From Toxonevra muliebris (taxonomy: Eukaryota > Arthropoda > Insecta > Diptera > Pallopteridae), in the NCBI GenBank assembly GCA_963691655.1, contig OY829327.1, positions 59,036,079-59,100,078 on the forward strand: a stretch of 64,000 nucleotides of DNA. The letters run 5' to 3'. Positions 11,749 to 22,604 of this stretch are shown here, one piece after another. How positions within the stretch are numbered: the stretch's first letter is position 1; each line of letters starts with the position of its first letter. The notes beneath the pieces are model-generated. The model was not told the origin of the DNA, searched no databases, and was given only the letters and a program-made list of their open reading frames with translations. Made by a program: the position numbers and the translations under genes.

Positions 11749-12112
11749 CCCTTTGACGCCCGAATTTTAATGGGGTTTATAGAAACTTTTTGTTTTTAAA
11801 TTATGGTTACTTATCGTCCTGGACACTGCGAGTAATACCCCGGAGTAAGGTTCGTTACAATACTTAAACACATTTTTTCTCAAAAATTAGTGCAACAGAT
11901 TTTACTAAAAATTTTTGCACTTAGGTTTTTTGCTGGACTTCAAAGAGAAAACTCTAAAAAAAAAATGACTTAAGCAAGAAATTTCAAATGATCCGCAATC
12001 AGCAAACGTGAAGAATACCTAACACAACCGAATACAAAAAGCGATAATAGTAAAAGTTTTTATGTCAAATAAAAGTGAATGTTGCATATACGCAACATAG
12101 GGTATGAAAGAG
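11749..12112. mobile_element. piggyBac-like MITE, family shared with 42928-43315
   Basis: The left end is TTAA (11745-11748) followed by CCCTTTGACGCCCGAATTTT and AATGGGG. The same left end recurs at 42924 onward. The right end, near 12080-12112, reverse-complements to CTCTTTCATACCCTATGTTG, matching the right end of the 42.9-kb copy. The right target site is decayed (TCCAA instead of TTAA). An internal palindrome, GTTGCATATACGCAAC, lies near 12081-12096. Confidence 0.65.
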
Positions 12113-12119
12113 TCCAATT

Positions 12120-12728
12120 ACTTTGCTGTACTTTTTATCAGGAGCTTTTTTATAGCGTTTTTCCTGTACGTTTATGGATTTTTACTTCATACGTAAACGT
12201 ACTGTTTCCAGTCCGCGTTCGGATGCGGAATCGTGTGTGAGTATATCTATCTATACGGTACTAAAACGTACCATTTTCAAACCGAATGGTTTGTTGGGTA
12301 AGTATGTACTCGTAACCATGTGCAGTTTTTCTTTTACAGTGACAACAGCAATAAAACGACAGAAAATTCTGTACCCTCATACATAAGAATAATTTAGTAA
12401 TTTTTTGAGAGCTGCACTGAGTCAGAGGAGCTGGGTTCAGTTAACTTTCAGTTCAAAACTAATAGTTTACTTGAAAAAAGAAACATCCATGAGGGGATTA
12501 AAATCTGATTAAGATAGTCAAATTTATGGCAACGCGAAAATATAGTTTGCTTTGGCTTAGCGAAGCAAACAAGATGTAATTTATATTTTACGAGTATAGT
12601 TAAATATAACCTTTTCGTAACATATAACTTTTTGATATATACAAGTATTTTTTGTTTAAGTTACATAATGCAGTATACTTGTGACGTTTTAAACAAGTTT
12701 GCTTAAATAACCAAATAATTAAATTCAC
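12120..12728. other. No gene recognised
   Basis: Contains a 70-codon frame at 12174-12386 with no motif. No paired termini seen. Confidence 0.4.
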
Positions 12729-12736
12729 CACACTCC

Positions 12737-13504
12737 TAGTGATGATTCGATACAAGCAAATACAAGTAAAAACTCGATACTTTTCATTCGATTCAAGTAA
12801 TTTTTTTACTCGATGCTATAAGTATTTTACTTGGCTTCGGAAAAAAGGGTCAGTATCGGATACTCGATACTTTTAGAAAATATTTATTTAAAAAACTGAA
12901 ATATTGCTACACAATATTTAAAATTGTGGATCATTTTACAATATTTTACAGCAATCAATAATATATTTCAAAATGCTACTGCAAAATTATTCAAAATATT
13001 TCAGTCCATATTGCAATATTTCAATATATGACAATATTGCAGTACAGTATTGAAGTTCTAGAAGATATTTCCGGCCATGCATGTAGAACATAATGTTTAT
13101 TGAAACCTTTTCATTAAAAAAAAAATATTTTGAGCAAGCTTTAATCTGTTTAGTTTCCCTTCTATTATAAATTTTCTAGCGATTTGCTAAATTAAATTAA
13201 CGTCATTTCTATATGATTCACGTGTTTCCAGTGGAAATATCTCAAAACCATGATTTATTGGCGAAAAACTCGTGTTGAGTAGTGTAAACTGTAGGCTCAA
13301 CCATGTTGTATCACAGGCCGTTCTGGTCTGAATGTTTTCATTAACAACCACTTAAAAAAATAATAATTTGTCTCTTTAAATGAGTATTCGATACAAGTAC
13401 ATATTCGATACTTTTTTGCGATATTTTCGGTAGCATCGATACTTTTATTCGATACAAGTAATGAGTAAAAGTATTGATACTATGTGGGTATTGAATCAAC
13501 ACTA
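12737..13504. mobile_element. hAT-like non-autonomous element, 768 bp
   Basis: The left end is TAGTGATGATTCGATAC. The right end reverse-complements to TAGTGTTGATTCAATAC, so 15 of 17 bases agree. The flanks CACACTCC (12729-12736) and CACACACC (13505-13512) form an 8-bp duplication with one mismatch, as expected for hAT. Both subterminal regions are crowded with GATACAAGTA and TCGATAC motifs in both orientations, like transposase binding sites. The centre holds repeated CAATATT motifs. Around 13290-13340 it contains AAACTGTAGG..CAACCATGT..TATCACAGGCCGTTC, related to the tail at 62.8 kb. No transposase remains. Confidence 0.75.
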
Positions 13505-13512
13505 CACACACC

Positions 13513-14104
13513 CAACAAAATAATTAACGGTGGTTCCGGGAGGAGCCTTCCTTCGGACGAGAGGAGATGTTTAGCGGGTGGAAGTCTCGCACTGCCTTTG
13601 TCTTTCAATGCTTTTATCCTCGTGGAAAAAAAACACATTAAGGTTTGAAACCACTTGAGTTGAGCTCTATAGATCTATTTGACTATTTTTCTAGATGAAG
13701 AAAATGAAAAGGAGTTTATGTTTACTTGGAGAGAACTTACGCTCCATATCAAAGGGGTCAACTGTTTTACATTTTTACAAACCCTTTTCACTAAGCTTGT
13801 TACTTTCTCCTACTAGGCACATACTTTGAGCATAACATCAAATTATAAGGTGTTCAGCAGTAACTCTAGATTTCGAATCATATTCATCTAAAGACTAACT
13901 AATAAATAGCACAAACTTTTGAACAAAAGCTTGATGGAAAATTCGGCTGCTATAAAAATACAATTTCATAGCCGCTTGTCGTAAATTACAATGAAATAAT
14001 AGAAATTAGTTTCTAATGATGAACTCTAAAATCAATAGATATTAGCCATCAACAAATCACAAAGATAATACAAAGAAAACAATTTCTTTCTGTATGTATG
14101 TATG

Positions 14105-14135
<31 letters not shown>

Positions 14136-15040
14136 AAAGAGTCAGTCAATCAAAATCCTTGAGTAAGGGAGAACAATTCATGAATTATTTGAAATGACAC
14201 TTGACCAGTCGATTACAGATTCTGGTTGTGATTCTCCTCGTACAATACTGATAGTGGCAACTAAATCAATTGTGCGCCAGCATGAGCAATCGATGAATAA
14301 TGGCTATGAATGGGGTTACCAATCAAAGCAGAATCACTGAGCTGCGCTTAATGAGACTTTGCCAGTCACTTAAAGCATTGAGAAGTTTCTCCTACTTTGC
14401 CATTTAGTTAGTGCTGCTGCTAAGCGTTGCGTTACCATTTTCCAATAATGAATTATGATTGATGCAAGTATATGCCACGATGCGGATTCGAAAACATCGA
14501 CATTTGGCATGTAATGGTACTTCACTGATAGTACGATGGCATGGTACCATATGAAAACTTTCGAATCATAACATTTATGTATGTATATCTGCGTTGGTTC
14601 ATTTCTCATTCTTCTCATTTTACAATGTTGGATTCCAGTAATTTGTGTTGATATAAGATTTGCGCAAAGTTTACAAAAAAATTAAAAGGAGAAAAGAAAA
14701 ATAACAGAGGAAAAACTTTGCAGTTTTGCTGAAAGAAATGGAAAATGGAAGCGATTAATTGCATGGATTAAAATCGAAAGAATCTCGCAAGTGCACTTGC
14801 TTTAGTTCATAAATTATTCTATTTAACTTATGGAATTCGAAAAAGTTATTATCGTGTGGGCAGACTTTTGAACAGTTGGTCGGACGGACGGTATCGTGGG
14901 AATCGGCGCAGCAGTTTTTAAGTCATTATGGTTGGGAAATGTGAATTGAATAGGTCTTTAAAAGTATTTATCTCTGCAAATATGCAGAATGCACTTACGT
15001 TTCAAATTAAATAAAATTTAAGGAGATAACAATTTATTTC
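13513..15040. other. No gene; possible retroelement scrap and microsatellite
   Basis: The GC-richer stretch near 13525-13620 looks like transposon coding debris, but I cannot assign it. The remainder is AT-rich with a TATG microsatellite at 14091-14135. The minus-strand frame at 14370-14618 has no known motif. Confidence 0.4.
14091..14135. repeat. (TATG)n microsatellite
   Basis: About eleven TATG units with one TATA interruption. Confidence 0.9.
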
Positions 15041-15042
15041 TT

Positions 15043-15660
15043 TTAAATTAATTTTTTACTGGGTCCCTCTTCTAAAGATGATTTTCTGGCCTCAAGCCAG
15101 GAGTCAACGATTCCAGGTGTCACTGATTGCGCTGTGGTGATGTCTGATAAATCTTCATCCTCCGCCGATGCCGTGGGGCTAAGGCGCGTGACGTAATCCC
15201 GTCGAGTTATAAGTAGAACCAGAGAATTCTTGATATCATCGTCAGAAACAGCAAGAACGAGGTTGCTGGTACTGATCCAGGGCGTATGAGATCGAGGATG
15301 AACCAAACAAAAAAAACCGAAAGACCTAAGTGCGACCGGTCTCAGGATGAGGCCGCAAGTGAAGACGAACAAGGTTGCAACCAATGCTTCTACCACTACA
15401 CCAACCAGAGCATACAGTGAGGTCGTTTGGTTATATCTGCTCATGTTACTCTAGTAAACGATATTACCATCCGCGGGAAAATAGTCATAAAAACATGGCG
15501 AGAAACCGGGAGGCAGTTTATTCCTGCAGTTGTCCGCGGATTTTCTCAAATCCATTGTATCTAAATACGACGACGATGCGTGGAAACGCTTGGGGCTTAA
15601 TCTCATCCCGTCGAGCGGTGCCATACCTTCAAGTACACAAACATTGACTCTTTGAACTAG
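15043..15660. pseudogene. Unidentified coding-like tract, probably transposon ORF debris
   Basis: Base composition rises clearly against the AT-rich surroundings. A minus-strand frame of 133 codons (15043-15444) and overlapping frames of 71 and 90 codons are open. On the + strand, pieces such as DFLASSQESTIPGVTDCAVV (about 15073-15132) and KSIVSKYDDDAWKRLGLNLI (about 15550-15610) also read like protein, broken by stops. I do not recognise the product and cannot fix the strand. A decayed LINE ORF1 or gag-like region would fit the neighbourhood. No splice context or clear start supports a host gene. Confidence 0.35.
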
Positions 15661-15669
15661 GTTCAATTC

Positions 15670-16000
15670 TAGATTTTAAACTGATTTAGATTGAAGACAG
15701 AATATTGGGTGAAGGCAAGCTTTCACGAAAGGCTCTACCCTGCAAGAATCTCAGACTATATTAGTACTCATACCACTAAGCTCAGTCAAGAGTGTATTTA
15801 TTAGGCTAGTATATATTTAGTATGTAGTATTATCTGGTTTATATTCCATTTTTGTCTGTCACCAATTTGTTCAGCATTATCTTAGTCCGGATATTTGTGA
15901 TACAAAAAAGGCAACCACGGAAAAAGATTTTATATTAGTCGGCAAAGAGGTAAAACTCACTAAGTAAATATTTAGAAAACACTCGTTTCTACATTAAGGT
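15670..16000. other. No gene recognised
   Basis: AT-rich, nothing identifiable. Confidence 0.4.
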
Positions 16001-16010
16001 TCATTGTTAA

Positions 16011-16199
16011 AGGGGTTACATGGGTTTCGAAGACTAAAAAAAAATCATAGTTTTCCTAATTTGTTTCTAATATAATAAATAGAATATTTTATTCAAACTT
16101 TTCAACATATCAAAGATAAACATTTGACAAATATTTTACGAAGTTTTCATTCCAAAATTTTGAAAATTCAGCTCATTTCCTGTGACCCCTTAGAATAAA
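16011..16199. mobile_element. Small TTAA-type MITE, degenerate
   Basis: The left end is TTAA (16007-16010) then AGGGGTTACATGGGTTTCG. The right end reverse-complements to AGGGGTCACAGGAAATG and is followed by TTAG, one base from TTAA. It resembles the ends at 43350-43713 (GGGGTTATACGCA). Probably a relative or a convergent short MITE. Confidence 0.45.
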
Positions 16200-16496
16200 G
16201 TTCCCTTGGAGTTTACAAACATTTAAACATTATCGAAAAGATTTTGAATCTGCAAACAAATAACTTTTTTACTATTTCTAAAGTTATCAAACATAACCAG
16301 ACCACAGGATATAGTAGGAGAAACCCATCCAAACTATCTGAATTTGTGGGAATTTGACTATTTTTACTACACAGTTAACCTTATATTGCTCATTATCTGA
16401 GCGACGCACGTACCGAAGATTAAATGCGCATAGCAAATTGAGTTTGATTTGTCCGATCAAATAAATTTTCTCAAGTCTATTAGAGTTAGTGTCCGA

Positions 16497-16585
16497 CCGA
16501 ATATTCGGCTTCGGTTCTTCGGCTAAAAATGCATCTTCGGCTTCGGCAAAAAATGGCCGAAGTTTTGGCCGAAGCCGAAGATTAT
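16497..16585 (+). mobile_element. Truncated transposon end with TTCGGC repeats
   Basis: Starts TAGTGTCCGACCGAATATTC and continues with dense TTCGGC / GCCGAAG motifs, including an inverted GGCCGAAGTTTTGGCC. It looks like one end of a hAT-type element with inverted subterminal repeats; no opposite end is visible. The 119-codon minus frame at 16287-16646 is only a read through it. Confidence 0.45.
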
Positions 16586-16989
16586 AAGCATATTTTGTTA
16601 TAATAATTTTTAATATATGGTAGATTGGCAGTAAAAATTTATACAAATAAATAAATGGGAAGTGGTTATATAAAGTATGTAGATTACAATTTCTGTTTCA
16701 GTTTGCCTGTTCCATTTTTACTTTTGAAGTAACCCACAGATTTACAGTCTTTCAAATTGAAATCAGTGATTTTTTTTAACAAACAAAGCAGGTTGTTGTG
16801 GAGCTAATACAATTAGAGCCAGCAGAAGCAAGCCAAACTTTCTATCTTTTCAAGGAAGACTTGAAGCGTATTGGAAAGAAGAGTGAACTGTTAGAGAAGA
16901 CAACATTTTCCATAACTGGCGCTTCATTTTTTTCGCTTTCAAGGAGGTCAAAAAATTGAAAATTTTTTTGATAAAATTACTCTAGAATA

Positions 16990-18232
16990 TGTGTGCAAAT
17001 AGATTCTTTGAAATTCACGGTCGATTGAAAGTTACAGATGTAGAACTTGACAGGCCCTGGTATAGCAGTATAGTAGGAAACTTTTATGTTCATCTAAAAT
17101 ATTTGAAGTGAGTTTATAGTAAATTAAACACAAATGATTCCGTCATTGTTTTTGGGGATTTTAACTTCCCACATGTTTGTTGGAATTTGAGTGAGAACGG
17201 TAGGGGATTGTTACCTTGTGCGATACGATAAAATTTGAATGAGTTTATTGATTGACTTGCTGAGATTGTCTTACAGCAAATTGATTACATAACGAACAAA
17301 AATAATAAAATTCTGGACTTGGTATATATTGATGACTCATCAAAAATATCAGGTTCTCCTTGCGAAGCATTTGTGTACCCTGAAGATAATTTTCATCCTA
17401 CTCTTGGAATTAATTTTGAGGTGTTCAGTGTGCCATGTCGCTCACAGTTGAACACTAGAGAGTTGCTTTCATTTAATTATTGCTTTAAAAGATCAAACAG
17501 AGTGAAAATCTGAATTTCCTTCGTCTATGAAATGGATGGTTTATGTGTCTAACGATAATTATTCAATTTCAAACTTTTTTGCTGCATTTTTTATTACCAC
17601 TTATATCAATGAATCCCTGTTACTTCATTAACCACTATTAATCCGCACGTCGTATTATATCATTTAAAGTCTTTAAAGACATCTTTTTTACCTGGACCAG
17701 ATAATATCCCCAGTATTATTCTCAAAATGTGTGCTGACTGTCTTTACAAGCCTTTTGTTAAAATTTTTAATGCATCATTTGGCTATTTTTCAGCTTCTTG
17801 GAAAGAATCCTATCTAATTCCACTTCACAAATGTGGTTCAAAAGCTGAAGTGTCAAATTATCGGGCTAGCTAAATTAAGTGCGATACCTAAACTTTACTA
17901 TACTTTTTCTGTTAAATCGGCTATTTCTTTAAATCAGCACGGATTTTTTTTAGGGGAAATCTACTGCAACTAACCTCCTAGAATTTCCAACTCTGTGATA
18001 AGGGGTTTTCTCAGAGGCTTCAAACGGACATAATTTACACTGAATTTAGTAAAGCTTTTTATAAAGTGAATCATGAACTTTTAATTCATATTATTAGTCC
18101 TATTTCTGCGACCGAAGACGAAAGGTTCTTTTCGGCGACGCAATTTCTCAGAATATTGATGTTGCCTCTGGAGTTTCTCAAGGTAGCCATCTGGGACCTA
18201 TTCTCTTTTTACTTTTCATAAATGATCTTCCA
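16990..18232 (+). pseudogene. Jockey-type LINE ORF2, part 1: endonuclease and RT fingers/palm
   Basis: Frames in order: SVIVFGDFNFPHVCWNLSEN near 17140-17195 is the GDFN-type core of the apurinic-like endonuclease. LDLVYIDDSSKISGSPCEAF near 17312-17370 and DNFHPTLGINFEV end that domain. FSASWKESYLIPLHKCGSKA near 17790-17855 is the reverse transcriptase W....IPI.K segment. IYTEFSKAFYKVNHELLIH near 18030-18090 is motif A, with the second Asp of FSKAFD now Tyr. VASGVSQGSHLGPILFLLF then INDLP at 18165-18232 is motif B. The element stops abruptly at 18232, where a Tc1-like transposon begins in opposite orientation. Many frameshifts; dead. The family was autonomous, moving by target-primed reverse transcription. 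Confidence 0.85.
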
Positions 18233-18946
18233 GTGTATTGGAGCATTATCCTGTTGAAAGGTCCAGTCACCAGGATAATGCTGCTCGGCAAACATCACGA
18301 GCTCGGCGTCCAGTAGCTCCACATACATTTGGGAGTTCATCTTAGTTGATATGAAGCATATTGGTGTCTTTCCCTTATAGCTAAATGCAGCCCATACCAT
18401 TACTGACCCACCGCCATGGACACGTCTGTAGCTTGTGCGTCTTTCTTCTTTCAAATTTCGCCAATACCTCTTGCTGCAGTTCGGGCCGTCTAAATTAAAT
18501 TTCTTTTCATCGCTGAAGATGATATTTTGCCATTCTTCTTCCCAAAATTGGTACTTAGTCGCAAAAGCCAAGCGCGCCGTTATGTGCCGTGGTAAAAGTT
18601 TTGGTATAAATATTGTGGAAGTGTATTTTATGTTGTCAGGCTCTTTAATTATTTGGACTATTCGACTTCTTGTTATGTTAAGACCCATACAAGCTTTGAT
18701 TTGGCCACTACTCATTGATTTGTTGACTGCAAGATGTTGAATTAGACGTTTGCAACGCGCGTCGATGATGGATTTTCTGCCACTTCATTTAATTGTTCCA
18801 TACGTACTTGGATTTTTCAAAAAATGTATGATTGTGTTTTTGTGACGATTCAGTTTCTCTGCAATCTCCCTTATTTTTCTGCCACTTTCACGCATACCCA
18901 ATATAATTCCTTGTTCTTTCTGGGTTAGGCACGTTCCACGAGGCAT
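18233..18946 (-). pseudogene. Tc1-like transposase, 3' truncated
   Basis: Begins at 18946 with MPRGTCLTQKEQG, continues IILGMRESGRKIREIAEKLN (paired helix-turn-helix) and reaches an in-frame TGA at 18787-18785, at a GRK.SGRKS-like position where Tc1 proteins usually have Arg (CGA to TGA is likely). The frame reopens as MSSGQIKACMGLNITRSRIV and runs to 18209. IIFSDEKKFNLDGP supplies the first catalytic Asp and FQQDNAPIH the second. Immediately after DNAPIH the sequence becomes LINE, so the final Glu of the DDE triad and the 3' terminus are missing. HGGGSVMVWAAFSYKGKTPI is the usual Tc1 block between them. About 240 residues remain of a normal 340 or so. Inactive. Confidence 0.85.
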
Positions 18947-19329
18947 TTTTCACTGCTTTATATAAAAATATATGTGAATGAAAGCGTAAATGTAAATTTT
19001 ATTGTAAATACACACCTCCAAATTAATTTGCAACTGTTTTTATAAAAGTCTGCAACGTAACAATGCTCCACCAACAGTAGAAAACAATTAAAAGTGAAAA
19101 GCACATATAATTATTTACTATAAGAAGTTGAAGAAGCACACGTGTTATAAAATAACGGAACAACAAATAAAATCAAAACAAGCTGAAAACTTCGGTGAAA
19201 CAACAACTAATAGGCTACAAAAAAACTGCATTTACAAAAACAATATTAGATTAAAGTTGAAAGCAGAACACGCAAAAATAATTTGGTACATATAAATATT
19301 TGTATGAGGTACTATTTTGAGGGTTTTGA
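18947..19329. other. Non-coding remainder of the insertion in the LINE
   Basis: AT-rich DNA between the transposase start and the point where LINE coding resumes. It should hold the 5' terminus of the Tc1-like element, but no inverted partner survives for comparison, so its end cannot be fixed. Confidence 0.4.
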
Positions 19330-19925
19330 TGTTAGGCAATTCAAGATTTAATACAGTGCGGCTTAACTTTCCTTTACAGCTGGTGTTCTGTAAACCAGAT
19401 GTCCTTAAACCTTGACAGATGTAAGTTGATGGTTTTTTCGAAGGAATTAAATGGTCCTTATATAACTAAAGCTTTGTTTGTTTCACTAGTTCGAGCTACT
19501 TTGGAATATGCTTCAAATGTTTGGTGCCCACAGTAAAAGTGTTACATAGATAAGTTAGAGTTTGTTCAAAAACAGTTTCTTTTGTTTGCTTTACGTAGTT
19601 TGAACTGGAACCCCTTGACAAATCTCCCTCCTTACAAGGATCGCTTAACTTGAAAGTAGAAGAGTCATTTTGATCATATGTTTTATGTTCAATTTATTGA
19701 ATGGATTGAACGTTTCTCTATTTCTATTAAACGAAATAAGCATAAATGTTCCTAATCGCGTTTCCAGAAACTTCATATCTATCAAGTTAAGCATATACAA
19801 ATCAAATTATGCACTTTTTGATCCAGTTCGTTGTACATACATACAATGATATTAATAACCTCTATATGTTAGTAGATTTTTGTACTCCTCTTTATATTAT
19901 AAAGAAATCGGTTCTATCTTACATA
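19330..19925 (+). pseudogene. Jockey-type LINE ORF2, part 2: RT thumb and C-terminus
   Basis: WCSVNQMSLNLDRCKLMVFS near 19381-19440 matches the W(C)..N.L.LN..KC..M.FS segment that follows the catalytic FADD box in Jockey-clade LINEs. TKALFVSLVRATLEYASNVW near 19467-19526, KLEFVQKQFLLFALRSLNW and LPPYKDRL are the C-terminal region. About 40 residues expected between INDLP (18232) and this point, including the FADD box, are missing. The insertion was therefore accompanied by a deletion, or a later deletion removed both the box and the Tc1 3' end. Confidence 0.8.
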
Positions 19926-19929
19926 AATT

Positions 19930-21350
19930 AGTAATATAGCTAAATAGCAGCAGCAATTGATAAGCCAAATCTGTAACTGTTTTTGACGATCTCAATCGCG
20001 CTTCGTCCCATCTTGTTCGTTTAATGCAACGCAGTCCGGACTGGTTGTATCGGTCACCTATCGGGGAATGCAAAAATATGTGAACGAGTTTTTAATATAT
20101 GAGTGATTAATAATAGTCGTTGCATTTTTATTGCCCGCAACTGTATGCACATTTTCCCAATTATGTGTATGTATGTATATATTATATTTAACTTATTCTG
20201 AAGGACTAGCTAAGTAAAACCAAATGGAAATTATACATACATGTACACGCGCATCTACACAATTCATGAAATACCATATTTTATCTGACAGAAGCTCCTC
20301 GTCGCATTTTAAAATTTAATTTGAAAGATAAAAATAAAAAAACTTTCAAATGTTAAGCTGGAAATCTCTCAATGTGAATAATGAATGAATGAATTTTGTT
20401 TTTGTTTAACTTTTGCAAAATTCACGTTGACTTTTTAACGAACCGGAGATGCTCAAAGTTGACAGCAGTTCATTACGGGAGCTACTTTACGTGTTTTATT
20501 TAAATTGCGAAAGTCTTAAAAAACAAAATTTTCGTTCTCTCGTTAACTTTGCGCAAACATAACTCAGTATTCACTTGAAGTAATCAAATAATCAAAATTC
20601 TGGCTCGAGAATTTTTTTTGTTTCAATTAAGGTAAAAGTTATGACTAAAAATTTAAATAAAGATACTCAAGTATTTGATGTTCTTTTGATTTGCACTTGA
20701 AAAGTTGATTATTTGGGGAGATCAAACAATGAGTTTTTCAATTCTGAAATGCAAAATTTGCATAAAGTATGATTTGGAACACATTTGATCATTTAAATTT
20801 TGGTAAATATTTAATAAAGTAATTCATAAGATTATCTTGTATTCATTTCAACTATGTATGTGTGTGTGTGTACGTATGTACGTATACATCCGTTACACAG
20901 TTAAGAAGGAAAAAGAAAATTTGTATTTTGTCATTAACGTGTCAACAAAATATGCAAATCAACGAAGGGTTGCCAAGCTACTATCAGCTTTCACTGATTT
21001 GCGAAAATTAAATTGAGTGGAAAATATCAAATTCAAATTGCTTTGAAACTAATATATTCTTAATTAAGAATGAAAACTGTTATAACTTACTGACAGGCTA
21101 AATCTTAATGCTAATACAAGTATATGTATGTAAATGCACAAATAGTTGGCAATTAACACAAGAAAAAAATAAAGCACAAAGATTAAATTCAAATCCATTA
21201 CATAAATGCAAGCCAGCAAATTGTGAAAATAATGGGGCCAATTAATGTAGAACTAGAATAGCTGTCATTGAATCGCTTAATAAACTATAGGCAGAAAAAC
21301 ATTTTCGCGAATACAGTCTCGATCCTGAAATTCAAAATCGCATTACCTAC
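19930..21350. other. No gene recognised
   Basis: AT-rich DNA with short GT and CATA tracts (near 20855-20885). A small palindrome, AGTCCGGACT, lies near 20033. Nothing else is identifiable. Confidence 0.4.
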
Positions 21351-21354
21351 TGAG

Positions 21355-21499
21355 CCCTAGTGGCAGATTTTCAAACCATAGCGGAGGTTTTTACTTTTTT
21401 GTCCCCTAAATTTTTTTTTTTTCATTCATGGTCAACAATAAAAATGTATGCAATTTTCATTGGAGAGGGGGATCCCTCTCCCCCTTGGATCTGCTAGTG
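21355..21499. mobile_element. Short hAT-like MITE (TAGTGGCAGAT / CTAGTG ends)
   Basis: The left end is TAGTGGCAGATTTTC. The right end reverse-complements to CACTAGCAGATCCAAGGGGG, a type of end seen in hAT elements (CA(C/G)TAGCGGATC..). The similar sequence CACTAGCGGATTCAAGGGGG occurs at 56612. The 8-bp flanks do not match well, so the exact ends are uncertain. Confidence 0.45.
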
Positions 21500-21630
21500 C
21501 TCTGAACTACTTATATATATGTATAACTTTTTATTTTGTTGTTGCCAAATTTCACAATTAAACATACAACACACTAAAGTGCTAAGGAATAACTGTAAAA
21601 CGCTCTGGGACGTGAGAAACCAAAAAATTA

Positions 21631-22604
21631 CTGTTTTTTCAACAAGAGCTGGTACGGCTTAATTGTACCAACAAATTTAAGTATCAAGTTGGGCTTTATT
21701 TTCAACATTCAACATTACATTTCGAATTGCGCTGTATAACCTTTCAAACATTCGCAATTACAATTTCGTTGTATAAGCAATTTTTCAAATCGAGCTCCGT
21801 GTATGCAAAACCTTTAATTCTTTGCTCACATCCAAAGGAATCCAAAATGTCCTAGGGAGTTGCTGCAAATACCTTAAGAAGTTGAAGGCATTCGTAAAGA
21901 AATGGAACCAGTTTTTTTTAAGACACCACAATATTTAGGACTTACCAAATGTAGAAGGATTCGGTGATAGCATGAGTTTCTGAAGCCAATTCTATCATTG
22001 TACTTAAAGCTCCCTGGCGCTGAAGGTCACTAATATATCCATTAGCACAATAAAAACTCGGTTAAATTAATTCCAAATCGAATTCTGAGCTACCATAACA
22101 AACCCTTACTGAAGGCAAAACAAACCAAAAAATGGTCGGATGTGGTATTTACAGACGAATCTTTTTTATGGACGGTAGGTACCATAAAGCGAGCCTTGTC
22201 CATTAAGGTCAGTAAAATGGTTCTGAGATTAGTTAAACATCCGGGAAAATCCCCTGTTTGGGGATGCTTTTTAAAACAGAGTTTCGACAGGATAATCATG
22301 TTTGCGAGAAATTTGGATATCCAGTACATGATCCATTTATACCAGCGTAGAATCTTACAGCGTAGCGTAGAATCGACAACTTAAGTCAAAATGACGCTGT
22401 TTGTCGCAATCATACGCCGAAAAGCTTGTTAATAGTGTGACCTCGCGTTACCACGAAATTACTCAAAATTATGGTAACTGAACATTATATTGATGTATCA
22501 GTATATTGAACAAAAAAAATGTCTAAAAATGATGTGGAATATTTTTTTTGATTGGGACATTTTTTGAAGGACTTAGGCCGCACACGTTTTTGTTGAAAAG
22601 ACTG
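21631..22604 (+). mobile_element. Tc1-like element copy A, 974 bp, decayed
   Basis: The ends are inverted repeats: CTGTTTTTTCAACAAGAGCT at the left and, reverse-complemented, CAGTCTTTTCAACAAAAACG at the right. TA lies outside both (21629-21630 and 22605-22606). Inside, 22130-22360 reads WSDVVFTDESFLWTVGTIKR (FTDES holds the first catalytic Asp) and then VKHPGKSPVWGCF, a Tc1 block. The expected second Asp/Glu region is deleted: the frame passes from IHLYQ directly to sequence near the C-terminus around 22400-22460. The N-terminal region (21830-22080) is frameshifted. Copy B at 36560-37528 is the same family in opposite orientation and keeps the part missing here. Inactive. Confidence 0.8.
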
